DNA of 64,000 bases from Streptomyces sp. CB01373. Lineage in GTDB: Bacteria > Actinomycetota > Actinomycetes > Streptomycetales > Streptomycetaceae. Positions within the stretch are counted from its first letter, which is position 1. Each line of letters begins with the position of its first letter. The position numbers and the translations under genes were made by a program. Shown here in pieces: positions 1-8,845 of this stretch. Below the pieces are notes generated by a model. The model did not search any database, had not been told where the DNA came from, and saw nothing but the letters and a program-made list of their open reading frames with translations. The stretch is from the NCBI RefSeq assembly GCF_002803075.1, contig NZ_NNBK01000005.1, forward strand, positions 160,478-224,477. Direction: 5' to 3'.

Positions 1-251
1 ATCACGGAGTGCAGGACGACCTCGTTGCCGTCCTCGTCGACACCGGCGGCGTCGCAGCCGAGGATCATGGGCAGCTTGTCCTCGGACAGCCCCACCCCCC
101 TCAGCGACCAGAGGTCGTGGTGGTTCAGTGAGGCGGCCCTGACATTGACCGTGCTCCAGCCGGGACGGGCCTCGGGGGCCGGGCGCTCCCCCGACTCCAG
201 GCCGCTCAGCGGCTGGTCGCGGTCGATTCGGGCGGCGTAGACAGCGAACAT
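1..251 (-). CDS. Zinc-type/MDR alcohol dehydrogenase, N-terminal part (truncated by window edge)
   Basis: The reverse strand reads MFAVYAARIDRD from an ATG and stays open to the window edge, giving 83 residues. The text has the GroES-like fold pattern of medium-chain dehydrogenases: AASLNHHDLWSLRG, then PMILGCDAAG where the catalytic-zinc loop of classical members has GHE. The missing His-Glu pair suggests a quinone-oxidoreductase-like or otherwise atypical zinc member. The catalytic and Rossmann domains lie outside the window, so cofactor and substrate cannot be read. It faces away from the malic enzyme gene only in the sense of being downstream on the same strand. Confidence 0.75.
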   Translation of the reverse strand, partial: MFAVYAARIDRDQPLSGLESGERPAPEARPGWSTVNVRAASLNHHDLWSLRGVGLSEDKLPMILGCDAAGVDEDGNEVVLHSV

Positions 252-366
252 GACCTTGACCCTAGGGGTGTGCCCCGGCCGACGGAACCACGCACCTCTG
301 TGACGCTCACCCTCTTGCCAGACAGCCAGACACGAGGACGAGGGACGAGGGACGCGGGAAAAGACG

Positions 367-398
367 AACGGCCCCGTCCGCAGGGGGACGGGGCCGTT
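367..398 (-). terminator. Rho-independent type hairpin after the malic enzyme gene
   Basis: A perfect 13-bp stem (AACGGCCCCGTCC with its complement) closes a 6-nt loop just after the malic enzyme stop codon. No U-tract follows, which is usual for Streptomyces terminators. Confidence 0.7.
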
Positions 399-407
399 CC
401 GGTCGGC

Positions 408-1631
408 TCAGCGACGGGCCACGCCCTCGGCACGGGCCGCGGCGGCCACCGCCGCGGTCACCGCGGGTGCCACCCGCTCGTCGAACGGCGAGGGGATCAC
501 GTAGTCCGCAGCGAGGTCGTCGCCGACGACTCCGGCCAGCGCCTCGGCCGCCGCGATCTTCATTCCCTCGGTGATCCGGGACGCCCGCACCTGGAGCGCG
601 CCCGCGAAGATGCCGGGGAAGGCCAGGACGTTGTTGATCTGGTTGGGGAAGTCCGAGCGCCCGGTCGCCACGACCGCCGCGTACTTGTGCGCGACCTCGG
701 GGTGCACCTCGGGGTTCGGGTTGGCCATGGCGAACACGAACGCGCCCTCGGCCATCGACGCCACGGCCTCCTCCGGCACCGTGCCGCCGGAGACGCCGAT
801 GAAGACGTCGGCCCCGGCCAGCGCGTCCTCCAGGGAACCGCTGACACCGGCCTTGTTGGTGAACTCGGCCAGCTCGCGCTTGACCTGCGTCAGGTCCGTG
901 CGGTCGGCCGACACCACGCCCTTGCGGTCCGCGACCGCGACATCGCCGATACCGGCCTCGACCAGCATCCTGGCGATGGCCACACCGGCCGCGCCCGCGC
1001 CCGAGATCACGGCCCGCAGCTCTCCGATCGCGCGCCCGCTCAGCCGGGCCGCGTTGCGCAGCGCCGCGAGGGTCACGACCGCCGTGCCGTGCTGGTCGTC
1101 GTGGAAGACCGGGATGTCCAGACGCTCCTGCAGCCGGCGCTCGATCTCGAAGCACCGGGGAGCCGAGATGTCCTCCAGGTTCACGCCGCCGAAGGACGGC
1201 GCGAGACGCACCACGGTCTCGACGATCTCGTCGACGTCGGTGCAGTTCAGCGCGATCGGCACCGCGTCCACGCCGCCGAACTGCTTGAACAGGATCGCCT
1301 TGCCCTCCATGACCGGGAGGGAGGCTTCGGGGCCGATGTCACCGAGCCCCAGAACAGCCGTGCCATCGGTCACGACGGCGACCACGGACGACTTCCACGT
1401 GTAGTCGTGGACCAGTTCCGGCTGCTCCGCGATGGCGGAACAAACGCGCGCGACGCCGGGCGTGTACGCCAGGGACAGGTCGTCCTTGTCGCGGATGGGC
1501 ACAGTGGCCTGCACGGCCATCTTGCCACCGCGGTGCAGCGCGAAGGCCGGATCGAAGGAGTCGAGCGGCTCTGCTCCGCCGTCCTGGTCCGTACCGCTGT
1601 CGCTGCGAGGATTGACGATCTCCGCTGCCAC
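408..1631 (-). CDS. NAD(P)-dependent malic enzyme (malate oxidoreductase, decarboxylating)
   Basis: The 407-residue protein oxidatively decarboxylates malate to pyruvate in the cytosol, yielding NAD(P)H. It has the short bacterial malic-enzyme layout: N-terminal malic domain with LAYTPGVARV (catalytic Tyr) and GKAILFKQFGG (catalytic Lys), metal-binding FHDDQHGTA, then a Rossmann domain with ISGAGAAGVA and the closing FAMANPNPE and NNVLAFPGI motifs. The start is a GTG with AAGGGG 9 nt upstream. By gene order it matches the S. coelicolor NADP-linked enzyme (SCO5261); the cofactor preference here is inference. A strong hairpin follows the stop. It is divergent from the amino-acid ABC operon. Confidence 0.93.
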   Translation of the reverse strand: MAAEIVNPRSDSGTDQDGGAEPLDSFDPAFALHRGGKMAVQATVPIRDKDDLSLAYTPGVARVCSAIAEQPELVHDYTWKSSVVAVVTDGTAVLGLGDIGPEASLPVMEGKAILFKQFGGVDAVPIALNCTDVDEIVETVVRLAPSFGGVNLEDISAPRCFEIERRLQERLDIPVFHDDQHGTAVVTLAALRNAARLSGRAIGELRAVISGAGAAGVAIARMLVEAGIGDVAVADRKGVVSADRTDLTQVKRELAEFTNKAGVSGSLEDALAGADVFIGVSGGTVPEEAVASMAEGAFVFAMANPNPEVHPEVAHKYAAVVATGRSDFPNQINNVLAFPGIFAGALQVRASRITEGMKIAAAEALAGVVGDDLAADYVIPSPFDERVAPAVTAAVAAAARAEGVARR

Positions 1632-2175
1632 TTCGTTTTACCCCTTAAAGTTTCATGGTTTGAGGGTTGCCGCTCCTGGTGGGAGCGGGCGGGACCGCGC
1701 ACGGACCGTGAGTGATGTCTTCGGTCACCTACGCGACGGGCGCGCCGCACACGCGCTCGAGCCCCGGATGAGGGGTGTAAAGAACCTTCTTACCGGACGA
1801 TCGACGTCAACGACGAGTCCATAACGTCAAGGTCACATGACGGGGACGCGGCACTTGGCCCAATATGGGGACAACTCATCGCCGAATACCCGACAGGGTT
1901 TTAACTGCACTCAAACACCATGCAGCGGTGGACCGCATCCTGAGACGGGCCGAAGATCCTCCGGCCGGAAGAAGGCATTCCCGCAGATGGTCCGGCTTTG
2001 CCGGAGCCGCTGTGGGCTGTTCGGGGGTCACCCGTTATCCGATTTTGACATGGCGACACCCCTGAATGGAGCAGCCCGAATGGCAAGATGCGGTCAATCA
2101 CACGAGGTCGCAACACTCGAAGGTGTGTGGTCTCGTCGCCCGTCGGCAGCGCCATCCATCAGCCGGAGGAACACC
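1632..2175. other. Divergent intergenic region between malic enzyme and amino-acid ABC operon
   Basis: About 540 bases without a convincing gene. It must hold the promoters of both flanking units. A TTGACA hexamer (2045-2050) on the + strand is a possible -35 box, but no good -10 box lies 16-19 nt downstream. A + strand open frame beginning at 1837 runs through it into the binding-protein gene, but it lacks coding character upstream of the lipoprotein signal. Confidence 0.5.
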
Positions 2176-3126
2176 ATGACCACACGCTCCACCCGTCGTA
2201 CGACCGCCGCGCGCTCCCGGCTAGCTGCGGTCGGTGCGATCGTGGTCACCGGCGCCCTGATTCTCACCGGCTGCGGTGACCAGACCAAGGACAAGTCGTC
2301 GGGCAGCTCGGCGAACTCCGCCCCGCTGGCCGACAAGCTCCCGGCCCAGATCCGGGAAAAGGGGTCCATCAAGATCGGCTCCGACATCGCGTACGCGCCG
2401 GTCGAGTTCAAGGACAAGTCCGGCAAGGTCGTCGGTCTCGACCCCGACGTCGCGGCCGCCCTGGGGAAGCAGCTCGGGGTGACCCTCGAGTTCGAGAACG
2501 GCACCTTCGACGCCCTGCTCACCGGTCTGCGGTCCAACCGCTACGACATCGCCATGTCGGCCATGACGGACAACAAGAGCCGTCAGGAAGGCGTCGACCC
2601 CAGCACGGGCAAGAAGGTCGGCGAGGGCGTCGACTTCGTCGACTACCTGACCGCCGGTGTCTCGATCTACACCCGCAAGGGCGACACCAAGGGCATCAAC
2701 AGCTGGTCCGACCTGTGCGGCAAGAAGATCGCCCTGGAGCGCGGCACGGTCTCCGAGGACCTCGCGAAGTCCGAGGCGAAGAAGTGCCCGGCCAACAAGA
2801 AGCTCACCATCGAGCCGTTCGACGACGACCAGCAGGCCCAGACCCGGCTGCGCTCGGGCGGCGCGGACGCGGTCTCCTCCGACTTCCCGGTCGCCGCGTA
2901 CGCGGTGAAGACCTCCGGCGGCGGCAACGACTTCGAGGTCGTCGGCCCGCAGGTCCAGGCGGCCCCCTACGGCATCGCCGTCAGCAAGACGAACACGCAG
3001 CTGCGCGACGCCCTCCAGGCCGCGGTGAACGCGATCATCAAGAACGGCGAGTACGAGAAGATCCTGGAGAAGTGGGGCGTCCAGGACGGTGCCGTCAAGG
3101 AATCCGTCATCAACGGCGGCAAGTGA
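2176..3126 (+). CDS. Amino-acid ABC transporter substrate-binding lipoprotein (family 3)
   Basis: The 316-residue protein captures a polar amino acid, probably of the glutamate/cystine type, outside the cell. It starts at an ATG with GGAGGA 5 nt upstream. A twin-basic N-terminus and hydrophobic stretch lead to the lipobox LTGC, so lipidation is on Cys33. The mature part has family-3 signatures: IKIGSDIAYAPVEFKDKSGKVVGLDPDVAAALGK split over the first lobe, and FDALLTGLRSNRYDIAMSAM. Permease and ATPase follow in the same direction, 32 nt and then an ATGA overlap apart. Substrate identity cannot be read from the sequence. Confidence 0.92.
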   Translation: MTTRSTRRTTAARSRLAAVGAIVVTGALILTGCGDQTKDKSSGSSANSAPLADKLPAQIREKGSIKIGSDIAYAPVEFKDKSGKVVGLDPDVAAALGKQLGVTLEFENGTFDALLTGLRSNRYDIAMSAMTDNKSRQEGVDPSTGKKVGEGVDFVDYLTAGVSIYTRKGDTKGINSWSDLCGKKIALERGTVSEDLAKSEAKKCPANKKLTIEPFDDDQQAQTRLRSGGADAVSSDFPVAAYAVKTSGGGNDFEVVGPQVQAAPYGIAVSKTNTQLRDALQAAVNAIIKNGEYEKILEKWGVQDGAVKESVINGGK

Positions 3127-3158
3127 CCGCGCCGAGCAGCCGCTGAGAGGCGACACCC

Positions 3159-4094
3159 GTGACTGCTGACATCGACAAGACGGCGGGGCCCAAGAACACG
3201 CCCCCGGCCGGACCGCAGGCCATCAAGGCCATCCCGGTCCGGCACTACGGGCGGTACCTCACCGCCGCCGTCGCGATCGCGATCCTGGTCGCGATCATCT
3301 ACGCGTTCAGCCAGGGCAGGATCAACTGGCACGCGGTTCCCGACTACTTCTTCGACGACCGGATCATGACCGGTGTCGGCAAGACCCTCCTGCTGACGGT
3401 CCTGTCGATGCTGATCGGCATCGTCGGCGGCATCGTCCTGGCGGTGATGCGCCTGTCGAAGAACCCGGTGACCTCGACCATCGCCTGGTTCTACATCTGG
3501 TTCTTCCGCGGCACCCCGGTCCTGGTCCAGCTGTTCCTGTGGTTCAACCTGGGCCTGGTCTTCGACTACATCAACCTGATGCCGCTCTACAAGGACACCT
3601 GGTCGAACTTCATGACGCCGTTGCTGACGGCGCTGCTCGGCCTCGGTCTGAACGAGGCGGCGTACATGGCGGAGATCTGCCGCGCCGGTCTGCTCGCCGT
3701 CGACGAGGGCCAGACGGAGGCCGCCCACGCGCTGGGCATGAGCCACTCCAAGACCCTGCGCCGGATCATCATCCCGCAGGCCATGCGGGTGATCGTGCCG
3801 CCGACCGGCAACGAGGTCATCAACATGCTGAAGACGACCTCGCTCGTGGCGGCCGTCCAGTTCTCGGAACTGTTCCGCTACGCCCAGGACATCGGCCAGG
3901 TCTCCGGCGCCCCGGTGGAGATGTACTTCCTCGCCGCCGCCTGGTACCTGATCATGACCTCGGTGCTGAGCGTCGGCCAGTACTACATCGAGCGGTACTA
4001 CGCCCGCGGCTCCAGCCGCAGCCTGCCGCCGACGCCGTGGCAGAAGGTCAGGGCACACCTGACGTCCTTCTCCAGCAGGAAGGTCACGGCATGA
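3159..4094 (+). CDS. Amino-acid ABC transporter permease (HisM/GlnP type)
   Basis: The 311-residue integral membrane protein forms the translocation path of the importer. A GTG start has GAGAGG 8 nt upstream. About 45 hydrophilic residues precede the first membrane span. The core has about five further spans, the motif [14 protein letters not shown] typical of polar amino-acid permeases, and the EAA loop [24 protein letters not shown] that docks to the ATPase. Its stop overlaps the ATPase start (ATGA), so the three genes are one operon. A single permease subunit implies a homodimer. Confidence 0.93.
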   Translation: MTADIDKTAGPKNTPPAGPQAIKAIPVRHYGRYLTAAVAIAILVAIIYAFSQGRINWHAVPDYFFDDRIMTGVGKTLLLTVLSMLIGIVGGIVLAVMRLSKNPVTSTIAWFYIWFFRGTPVLVQLFLWFNLGLVFDYINLMPLYKDTWSNFMTPLLTALLGLGLNEAAYMAEICRAGLLAVDEGQTEAAHALGMSHSKTLRRIIIPQAMRVIVPPTGNEVINMLKTTSLVAAVQFSELFRYAQDIGQVSGAPVEMYFLAAAWYLIMTSVLSVGQYYIERYYARGSSRSLPPTPWQKVRAHLTSFSSRKVTA

Positions 4095-4897
4095 CCGACA
4101 AGCTCACCAAGCAGGACACCACCGTGCGCGACACCGGCGTCGCGATGGTGAAGGCGGAGGACGTCCACAAGTCCTTCGGCCAGGTGGAGGTGCTCAAGGG
4201 CATCGACCTGGAGGTCAGGCCCGGCGAGGTGTTCTGCCTCATCGGCCCCTCCGGCTCCGGCAAGTCGACGTTCCTGCGCTGCATCAACCACCTGGAGAAG
4301 ATCAACGCGGGCCGGCTGTACGTCGACGGCGAGCTCGTCGGCTACCGCCAGCACGGCGACAAGCTGTACGAGCTGCGCGACCGCGAGGTCGCCCTGAAGC
4401 GCCGGGACATCGGCATGGTCTTCCAGCGCTTCAACCTGTTCCCGCACATGACCGCGCTGGAGAACGTCATCGAGGCGCCGGTCCAGGTGAAGGGCGTGAA
4501 CAAGGGCGAGGCCAGGGACCGGGCGGTGCAGCTGCTTGAGCGCGTGGGCCTGGCCGACCGGGCCGGGCACTACCCCTCGCAGCTCTCGGGCGGCCAGCAG
4601 CAGCGGGTGGCGATCGCCCGCGCCCTGGCCATGGACCCCAAGCTCATGCTGTTCGACGAGCCGACCTCGGCGCTCGACCCGGAGCTGGTGGGTGACGTCC
4701 TCGACGTCATGCGCGACCTCGCCGAGTCCGGGATGACGATGGTCGTGGTCACCCATGAGATGGGCTTCGCCCGCGAGGTCGGCGACAGCCTGGTCTTCAT
4801 GGACGAGGGCGTGGTGGTGGAATCCGGCCATCCGCGCGAGGTGCTAACCAACCCGCAGCACGAGCGCACGCAGTCCTTCCTGTCGAAGGTGCTGTAG
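4091..4897 (+). CDS. Amino-acid ABC transporter ATP-binding protein
   Basis: The 268-residue cytoplasmic ATPase energises the importer. It has Walker [10 protein letters not shown] (residues 52-60), Q-loop [12 protein letters not shown], signature [15 protein letters not shown], Walker [13 protein letters not shown] and switch VTHEMGFA, all in the order and spacing of the GlnQ/GltL family. The [13 protein letters not shown] and MGFAREV wording is typical of polar amino-acid importers. The ATG is embedded in the permease stop. A perfect 12-bp hairpin ends the operon 19 nt after the stop. Confidence 0.95.
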   Translation: MTDKLTKQDTTVRDTGVAMVKAEDVHKSFGQVEVLKGIDLEVRPGEVFCLIGPSGSGKSTFLRCINHLEKINAGRLYVDGELVGYRQHGDKLYELRDREVALKRRDIGMVFQRFNLFPHMTALENVIEAPVQVKGVNKGEARDRAVQLLERVGLADRAGHYPSQLSGGQQQRVAIARALAMDPKLMLFDEPTSALDPELVGDVLDVMRDLAESGMTMVVVTHEMGFAREVGDSLVFMDEGVVVESGHPREVLTNPQHERTQSFLSKVL

Positions 4898-4916
4898 CAG
4901 GACGCGAACGGACGAG

Positions 4917-4943
4917 GGGCGGTACGGGGATCCCGTACCGCCC
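4917..4943 (+). terminator. Hairpin terminator of the amino-acid ABC operon
   Basis: GGGCGGTACGGG pairs perfectly with CCCGTACCGCCC across a 3-nt loop and is followed by TTCT. It also lies between convergent genes, so it may act on both strands. Confidence 0.75.
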
Positions 4944-4965
4944 TTCTCGCATGGGTCCCCGTGCC

Positions 4966-5742
4966 CTACTTGAGGGCGAGCAGGAGTGTGTCCGTAGGCG
5001 AGCACCACACCGGGCGGGCCTCGGCGAAGCCCTGCTCGCGCAGTACGCGCGCGTGCCACGCGGCGGACGGCATGTCGCCGTCGGCGTGCTCGCCGTAGAT
5101 CTCGAAGCGGCGGGCCGCCGGTCCGGCCAGGACCGGGTCCTTGGCGGCCAGCTGCCACCACTCGGCCCAGTCCAGGGCGCCGGCCCGCTTGGCCTGTTCC
5201 ATGCGCTCGTGCCGCTGGGCGCGTTCGGCCGCGTTGATCCGGGGCGTGGTCTCGTCGATCATGTGGTCCGCGTTCATGAAGACACCGCCGTCGCGGACGA
5301 GCTTCGCGACGTGGCCGTAGAGGGCGGCGAGAGGTTCGCTGTGCAGCCAGTGCAGAGCCGTCGCGGTCAGGACGGCGTCGTAGGAGTCGTACGGCAGCTT
5401 CGCCGGCCAGGCGGGGTCCTTGAGGTCGGCGGTCACGAAGGAGACCCGGTCGTCGCCGTCGAAGGTGCCGCGCGCGATGGCGAGCAGCGCCGGGTCGAGG
5501 TCGACGCCGGTGCTGGTGGCCCCGGGGAAGCGGGTGAGCAGCCGGGCGGTGATGCTGCCGGTGCCGCAGGCCAGGTCCAGGACGCGCGGGGCGGTGCCGA
5601 CGAGCGCCTCGACCATGTCGAGCATGATGCGGAAGCGTTCCTCGCGGTCGGGCATGTACCACTCCTGCTGGCGGTCCCAGCTCTCCTGCCACGCCGCCCA
5701 GTCGGCCCCCTCCGCGGTGATGCCCGTCCTCGTGTCCGTCAT
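4966..5742 (-). CDS. Class I SAM-dependent methyltransferase
   Basis: 258 residues. Motif I VLDLACGTGSITARLL, the acidic ribose-binding strand GVDLDPALL, and VTADLKDP (motif II region) define a Rossmann-fold methyltransferase of the trans-aconitate/ubiE-like type. HWLHSEPLAALY and the late LVRDGGVFMNADH fit motif III. The ATG at the right end has AGGGAGGG 6 nt upstream; a further in-frame ATG 24 nt earlier has a poorer context. No signal or membrane segment. The substrate is unknown and the neighbours give no clue. Confidence 0.85.
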   Translation of the reverse strand: MTDTRTGITAEGADWAAWQESWDRQQEWYMPDREERFRIMLDMVEALVGTAPRVLDLACGTGSITARLLTRFPGATSTGVDLDPALLAIARGTFDGDDRVSFVTADLKDPAWPAKLPYDSYDAVLTATALHWLHSEPLAALYGHVAKLVRDGGVFMNADHMIDETTPRINAAERAQRHERMEQAKRAGALDWAEWWQLAAKDPVLAGPAARRFEIYGEHADGDMPSAAWHARVLREQGFAEARPVWCSPTDTLLLALK

Positions 5743-5841
5743 CGCAGCCCTCCCTGTCCACGTCACGTAATACCCTTGAAGGCCAGCCGGCTGTTACCGA
5801 CCGCTCTCCCGCACCATAGAGCGACCCAGTAAGGACTACAA

Positions 5842-6471
5842 GTGGAACTGGCCTATTACTCGGATTACGCCGTACGGCTCGTCAACAGCGAGGAACCGGC
5901 CCGGGGCAAGGACACTTTGACCTCGGTCGACGCGGTACGGGACCTGTTCGGCGCCAACGCCTCCGCGGCCCGCCGGGCCACCGACGCCGATGTCACGCGC
6001 TTCCGCTCGGTGCGGGCCCGGCTGCGCTCTGTCTTCGAGGCGGCCGACCAGGGCGACGAGACGCTCGCGGTGGCCCTGCTGAACTCCCTGCTGCTGGAGT
6101 TCCCGGTGAGCCCGCAGATCTCGGGACACGACCACCGCGACGACGACGGCCGCCCGCTGTGGCACATGCACCTGGCGGACCACCCGTCCAACGCGACCGC
6201 CGGCTACGCGGCGCTCGCGGCGATGGGCCTGGCCTTCCACCTCACGGAGTACGGCGTCGACCGCCTCGGCCTGTGCGAGGCCGCGCCGTGCCGCAACGCC
6301 TACCTGGACACCTCGACCAACCGCTCGCGCCGCTACTGCTCCGACCGCTGCGCGACCCGCGCGAACGTCGCCGCCTACCGGGCCCGCAAGCGCCTCGAGG
6401 CCGACCGGTCGGTGAACACGGGCCGGGCCGCCGACAGCACCCAGCGCGCGAGCGCCAGCGGCGAGCGCTGA
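5842..6471 (+). CDS. CGNR zinc-finger / ABATE-domain protein
   Basis: 209 residues. The N-terminal ~125 residues resemble the stress-induced ABATE domain (YSDYAVRLVNSEEP at the start). The C-terminal ~45 residues form a CGNR-type zinc finger with Cys pairs in LCEAAPCRNAYLD and RRYCSDRCATRANVAAYRARKR. Such proteins are probable DNA-binding regulators. The start is a GTG with AAGGA 6 nt upstream. The last ~97 nt overlap the convergent sodX gene, which encodes the peptidase C-terminus on the other strand. No target is evident. Confidence 0.85.
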   Translation: MELAYYSDYAVRLVNSEEPARGKDTLTSVDAVRDLFGANASAARRATDADVTRFRSVRARLRSVFEAADQGDETLAVALLNSLLLEFPVSPQISGHDHRDDDGRPLWHMHLADHPSNATAGYAALAAMGLAFHLTEYGVDRLGLCEAAPCRNAYLDTSTNRSRRYCSDRCATRANVAAYRARKRLEADRSVNTGRAADSTQRASASGER

Positions 6472-6809
6472 GTGCGCTTGCGCGGCCGGTAGCGGAACCA
6501 CACCCTGCCCAGGACCAGGTCCTCGGGCACGGTCCCGTAGTCGGTGCTGTCCCCGCCCGCGTACGCGTTGTCGCCCAGCACCCACCAGCCGCTGTCGCGC
6601 CGCTCCGAGGCCCGCTTGACGACCAGCAGGTCCTGCTGGAACGGATGCCGCAGGACCACCACGTCACCGGGCCGGATCCGGGCGCCGTACTGCACCACGA
6701 GCCGGTCTCCGTGGTACAGCGTGGGCACCATGGACGGCCCGGTCACCTCGGCCAGCCCGAAGGGCAGCACGGCGCCCCTGCGCTCGGTCTCCTGCGACAG
6801 TTCCGGCAT
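6375..6809 (-). CDS. sodX: Nickel-type superoxide dismutase maturation protease (S26 family)
   Basis: 144 residues. This signal-peptidase-like enzyme is predicted to remove the N-terminal leader of the NiSOD precursor encoded divergently. GPSMVPTL carries the nucleophile Ser, VVKRA the general-base Lys, and GWWVLGDNAYAGGDSTDYG is the conserved box E. It has no obvious membrane anchor, fitting a cytoplasmic maturation protease. The ATG chosen has GGGGAGG 8 nt upstream; a GTG 21 nt earlier with GGAGGA is a real alternative. The 3' end overlaps the convergent CGNR gene by about 97 nt. Confidence 0.88.
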   Translation of the reverse strand: MPELSQETERRGAVLPFGLAEVTGPSMVPTLYHGDRLVVQYGARIRPGDVVVLRHPFQQDLLVVKRASERRDSGWWVLGDNAYAGGDSTDYGTVPEDLVLGRVWFRYRPRKRTQRSPLALARWVLSAARPVFTDRSASRRLRAR

Positions 6810-6955
6810 CCCCGGCACCTCCCCGGTCACGTTCCTCCACCAGTCTCAGTCTCACCCCGGACTTTTGTCCTAAGCCCTAGGGGGCACTCGCGAAAACACG
6901 CCTGGCAGGGAGTAATGTCCCACCTGAGAAGACGATCACGAGGAAGGATGGCTCC

Positions 6956-7351
6956 ATGCTTTCCCGCCTGTTTGCCCCCACGGTCAAGGTCAGCGCGCAC
7001 TGCGACCTTCCCTGCGGTGTGTACGACCCGGCCCAGGCCCGCATCGAGGCGGAGTCGGTGAAGGCCGTCCAGGAGAAGATGGCCGCGAACGACGACCCGC
7101 ACTTCCAGACGCGTGCCACCGTCATCAAGGAGCAGCGCGCCGAGCTGGCGAAGCACCACGTCTCCGTGCTGTGGAGCGACTACTTCAAGCCCCCGCACTT
7201 CGAGAAGTACCCGGAGCTGCACCAGCTGGTCAACGACACGCTGAAGGCCCTCTCCGCCGCCAAGGCCTCCACCGACCCGGCCACGGGTCAGAAGGCTCTG
7301 GACTACATCGCCCAGATCGACAAGATCTTCTGGGAGACCAAGAAGGCCTGA
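6956..7351 (+). CDS. sodN: Nickel superoxide dismutase precursor
   Basis: 131 residues. The enzyme disproportionates superoxide in the cytosol. A 14-residue leader MLSRLFAPTVKVSA precedes the Ni-hook HCDLPCGVYDP; after cleavage His1, Cys2 and Cys6 bind nickel, leaving a 117-residue mature subunit, the family length. AGGAAGG lies 8 nt before the ATG. TAATGT (6913-6918) is a possible -10 box. In S. coelicolor nickel control of sodN runs through Nur and the s-SodF small RNA that pairs with the sodN 5' end; whether that holds here cannot be tested without the sodF locus. sodX is divergent. Confidence 0.97.
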   Translation: MLSRLFAPTVKVSAHCDLPCGVYDPAQARIEAESVKAVQEKMAANDDPHFQTRATVIKEQRAELAKHHVSVLWSDYFKPPHFEKYPELHQLVNDTLKALSAAKASTDPATGQKALDYIAQIDKIFWETKKA

Positions 7352-7398
7352 TCTTCGATCACGCCCCCGACCCGCGATCCCCTTGATCGCCCGGTCCC

Positions 7399-7441
7399 CA
7401 GGCCCGCACCCGGCGTCCACCGCGACTCGGGTGCGGGCCTG
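7399..7441 (+). terminator. Hairpin terminator after sodN
   Basis: A perfect 14-bp stem (CAGGCCCGCACCCG and complement) with a 15-nt loop lies about 50 nt after the sodN stop codon. Confidence 0.7.
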
Positions 7442-7561
7442 TATCCGCACCTGTGCGTGAACTGGCGTGAACGGTGCGCGTGGTCGGTCGCCTCGTCAGA
7501 ATCCTTGCCGGCTCCGGGCCTTGGCACGGGTACGTCGCGGGCGCGGCACTAGAGTGGGACG

Positions 7562-8104
7562 GTGACCTCTCCGCAGGAAGATCGGTTGCCGCTGCTCAGC
7601 GAAGACGACCGTGAGACGGCCGTGCGGCGTCTGCGGGAGGCGTACGCCGATGAGCGCGTCTCGCACGAGGAGATGGACGAACGTCTCGGTCGGATGGTCA
7701 CCGCGAAGACGCACAGCGAGCTCGCGTCGGCCGTGGCCGGGCTCCCGGAGGAGAATCCGGACACCACGTCGACGATCACCGCTGCCGCCGGACGGATCCA
7801 ACGGCGCGGCTTATGGCGGGTACCTCGGATCCTCAAGGTTGAGTCCGCATTCGGGAAGGTACGCCTGGACCTGTCCCGGGCGGTCATCGAGCATGCGGTC
7901 GTCGACATCGAGCTGCTGCTCGGCACCGGCGGGGCCAGGATCACCGTGCCTCGCGACGCGATCGTTGACGTGGAGGGTCTGCGCACGGGGTGGAAGGACC
8001 TGCGCTACAAGGCTCGGCGGCCTTCCCGCCCGGGCGAGCCGAAGATCCGAATCTCCGGGGCCATGGAATTCGGACGGTTGAAGATCCGCCACGCGCGACG
8101 TTGA
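7562..8104 (+). CDS. DUF1707 SHOCT-like domain protein with a TTA (bldA) codon
   Basis: 180 residues, no membrane segment. An N-terminal DUF1707 domain (about residues 14-62: LSEDDRETAVRRLREAYADERVSHEEMDERL) is followed by a region resembling the C-terminal beta part of LiaF-like/DUF2154 proteins. DUF1707 proteins are common and uncharacterised in actinomycetes. The GTG start appears leaderless: TAGAGT (7550-7555) ends 6 nt before it. Leu84 is encoded by TTA (7811-7813), the rare codon read by the bldA tRNA, so translation is probably limited to late growth. The function is unknown. Confidence 0.85.
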   Translation: MTSPQEDRLPLLSEDDRETAVRRLREAYADERVSHEEMDERLGRMVTAKTHSELASAVAGLPEENPDTTSTITAAAGRIQRRGLWRVPRILKVESAFGKVRLDLSRAVIEHAVVDIELLLGTGGARITVPRDAIVDVEGLRTGWKDLRYKARRPSRPGEPKIRISGAMEFGRLKIRHARR

Positions 8105-8215
8105 GGCCGGTGGCCTGGGGAGGGCAGGTCACGCCCTTGTTCGTCGGACGAGCAGGTCGAGCGGTTCGGCGAGCGGCGAACGGCCTTGAACGGCACGGGT
8201 GTTAGCTTCTTCCCC

Positions 8216-8845
8216 GTGGCGGAACACCAGCACGGGACCAGGGCGGCCTACGACGGGGTCGTCGAGCTCTATGCGTCGATGTTCGCTGATCGGCTGGAGA
8301 CGCGGCCGTTCACGCGGGCCATGGTCGGCACCTTCGCCGAGTTGGTGCGCGAGACGGGCAACCTGCGGGCAGCCGATGTCGGGTGCGGGCCCGGACATCT
8401 GACGGCCATGTTGCACGACTTGGGGCTGGACGCCTTCGGGCTCGACCTCTCCCCGGCCATGGTCGACCACGCCCGGCGGGCCCATCCGGCGCTGCGGTTC
8501 GACGAGGCGCGGATGGAGGCCCTGCCGGTCGAGGACTGCGCACTCGGCGGAGTGCTGGCCCACTACTCGGTGATCCACACCCCGCCTGGGGAACTGCCCG
8601 CGCTGCTCGCCGAGCAGGTGCGTGTCCTGGCGCCGGGAGGCCTGCTCCTGGTCTCGTTGTTCGGGACCGAGGGACCGGAGCCGGTCCTCTTCGATCACAA
8701 GGTGGCGCCCGCCTACAGCTGGCCCGTGGACCGGTTCGCCGAGTTGCTGGCCGGGGCCGGGCTCGTCACGGTCGCTCGGCTGCTCCACGACCCGGCCTCC
8801 GAACGCGGCTTCCTCGACGCCCACGTGCTCGCCCGCCTCCCCTAG
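8216..8845 (+). CDS. Class I SAM-dependent methyltransferase
   Basis: 209 residues. ADVGCGPGHLTAML is motif I, FGLDLSPAMVDHAR binds the ribose, and LAPGGLLLVSLFG is motif III: a Methyltransf_11/25-type enzyme. The GTG start looks leaderless, with TAGCTT (8203-8208) 7 nt upstream; an in-frame TTG 30 nt earlier is less likely. The stop codon TAG is part of the CTAG target duplication of MITE A, so the insertion landed exactly at the end of the gene without changing the protein. The substrate is unknown. Confidence 0.85.
   Translation: MAEHQHGTRAAYDGVVELYASMFADRLETRPFTRAMVGTFAELVRETGNLRAADVGCGPGHLTAMLHDLGLDAFGLDLSPAMVDHARRAHPALRFDEARMEALPVEDCALGGVLAHYSVIHTPPGELPALLAEQVRVLAPGGLLLVSLFGTEGPEPVLFDHKVAPAYSWPVDRFAELLAGAGLVTVARLLHDPASERGFLDAHVLARLP

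Noticed and set aside
270..1715. 481-codon open frame antisense to malic enzyme
   Set aside because: Shadow frame; the malic enzyme motifs on the other strand are decisive.
1837..2175. 113-codon upstream extension of the amino-acid-binding protein
   Set aside because: It would bury the lipoprotein signal peptide; the internal ATG has an ideal ribosome site and the lipobox.
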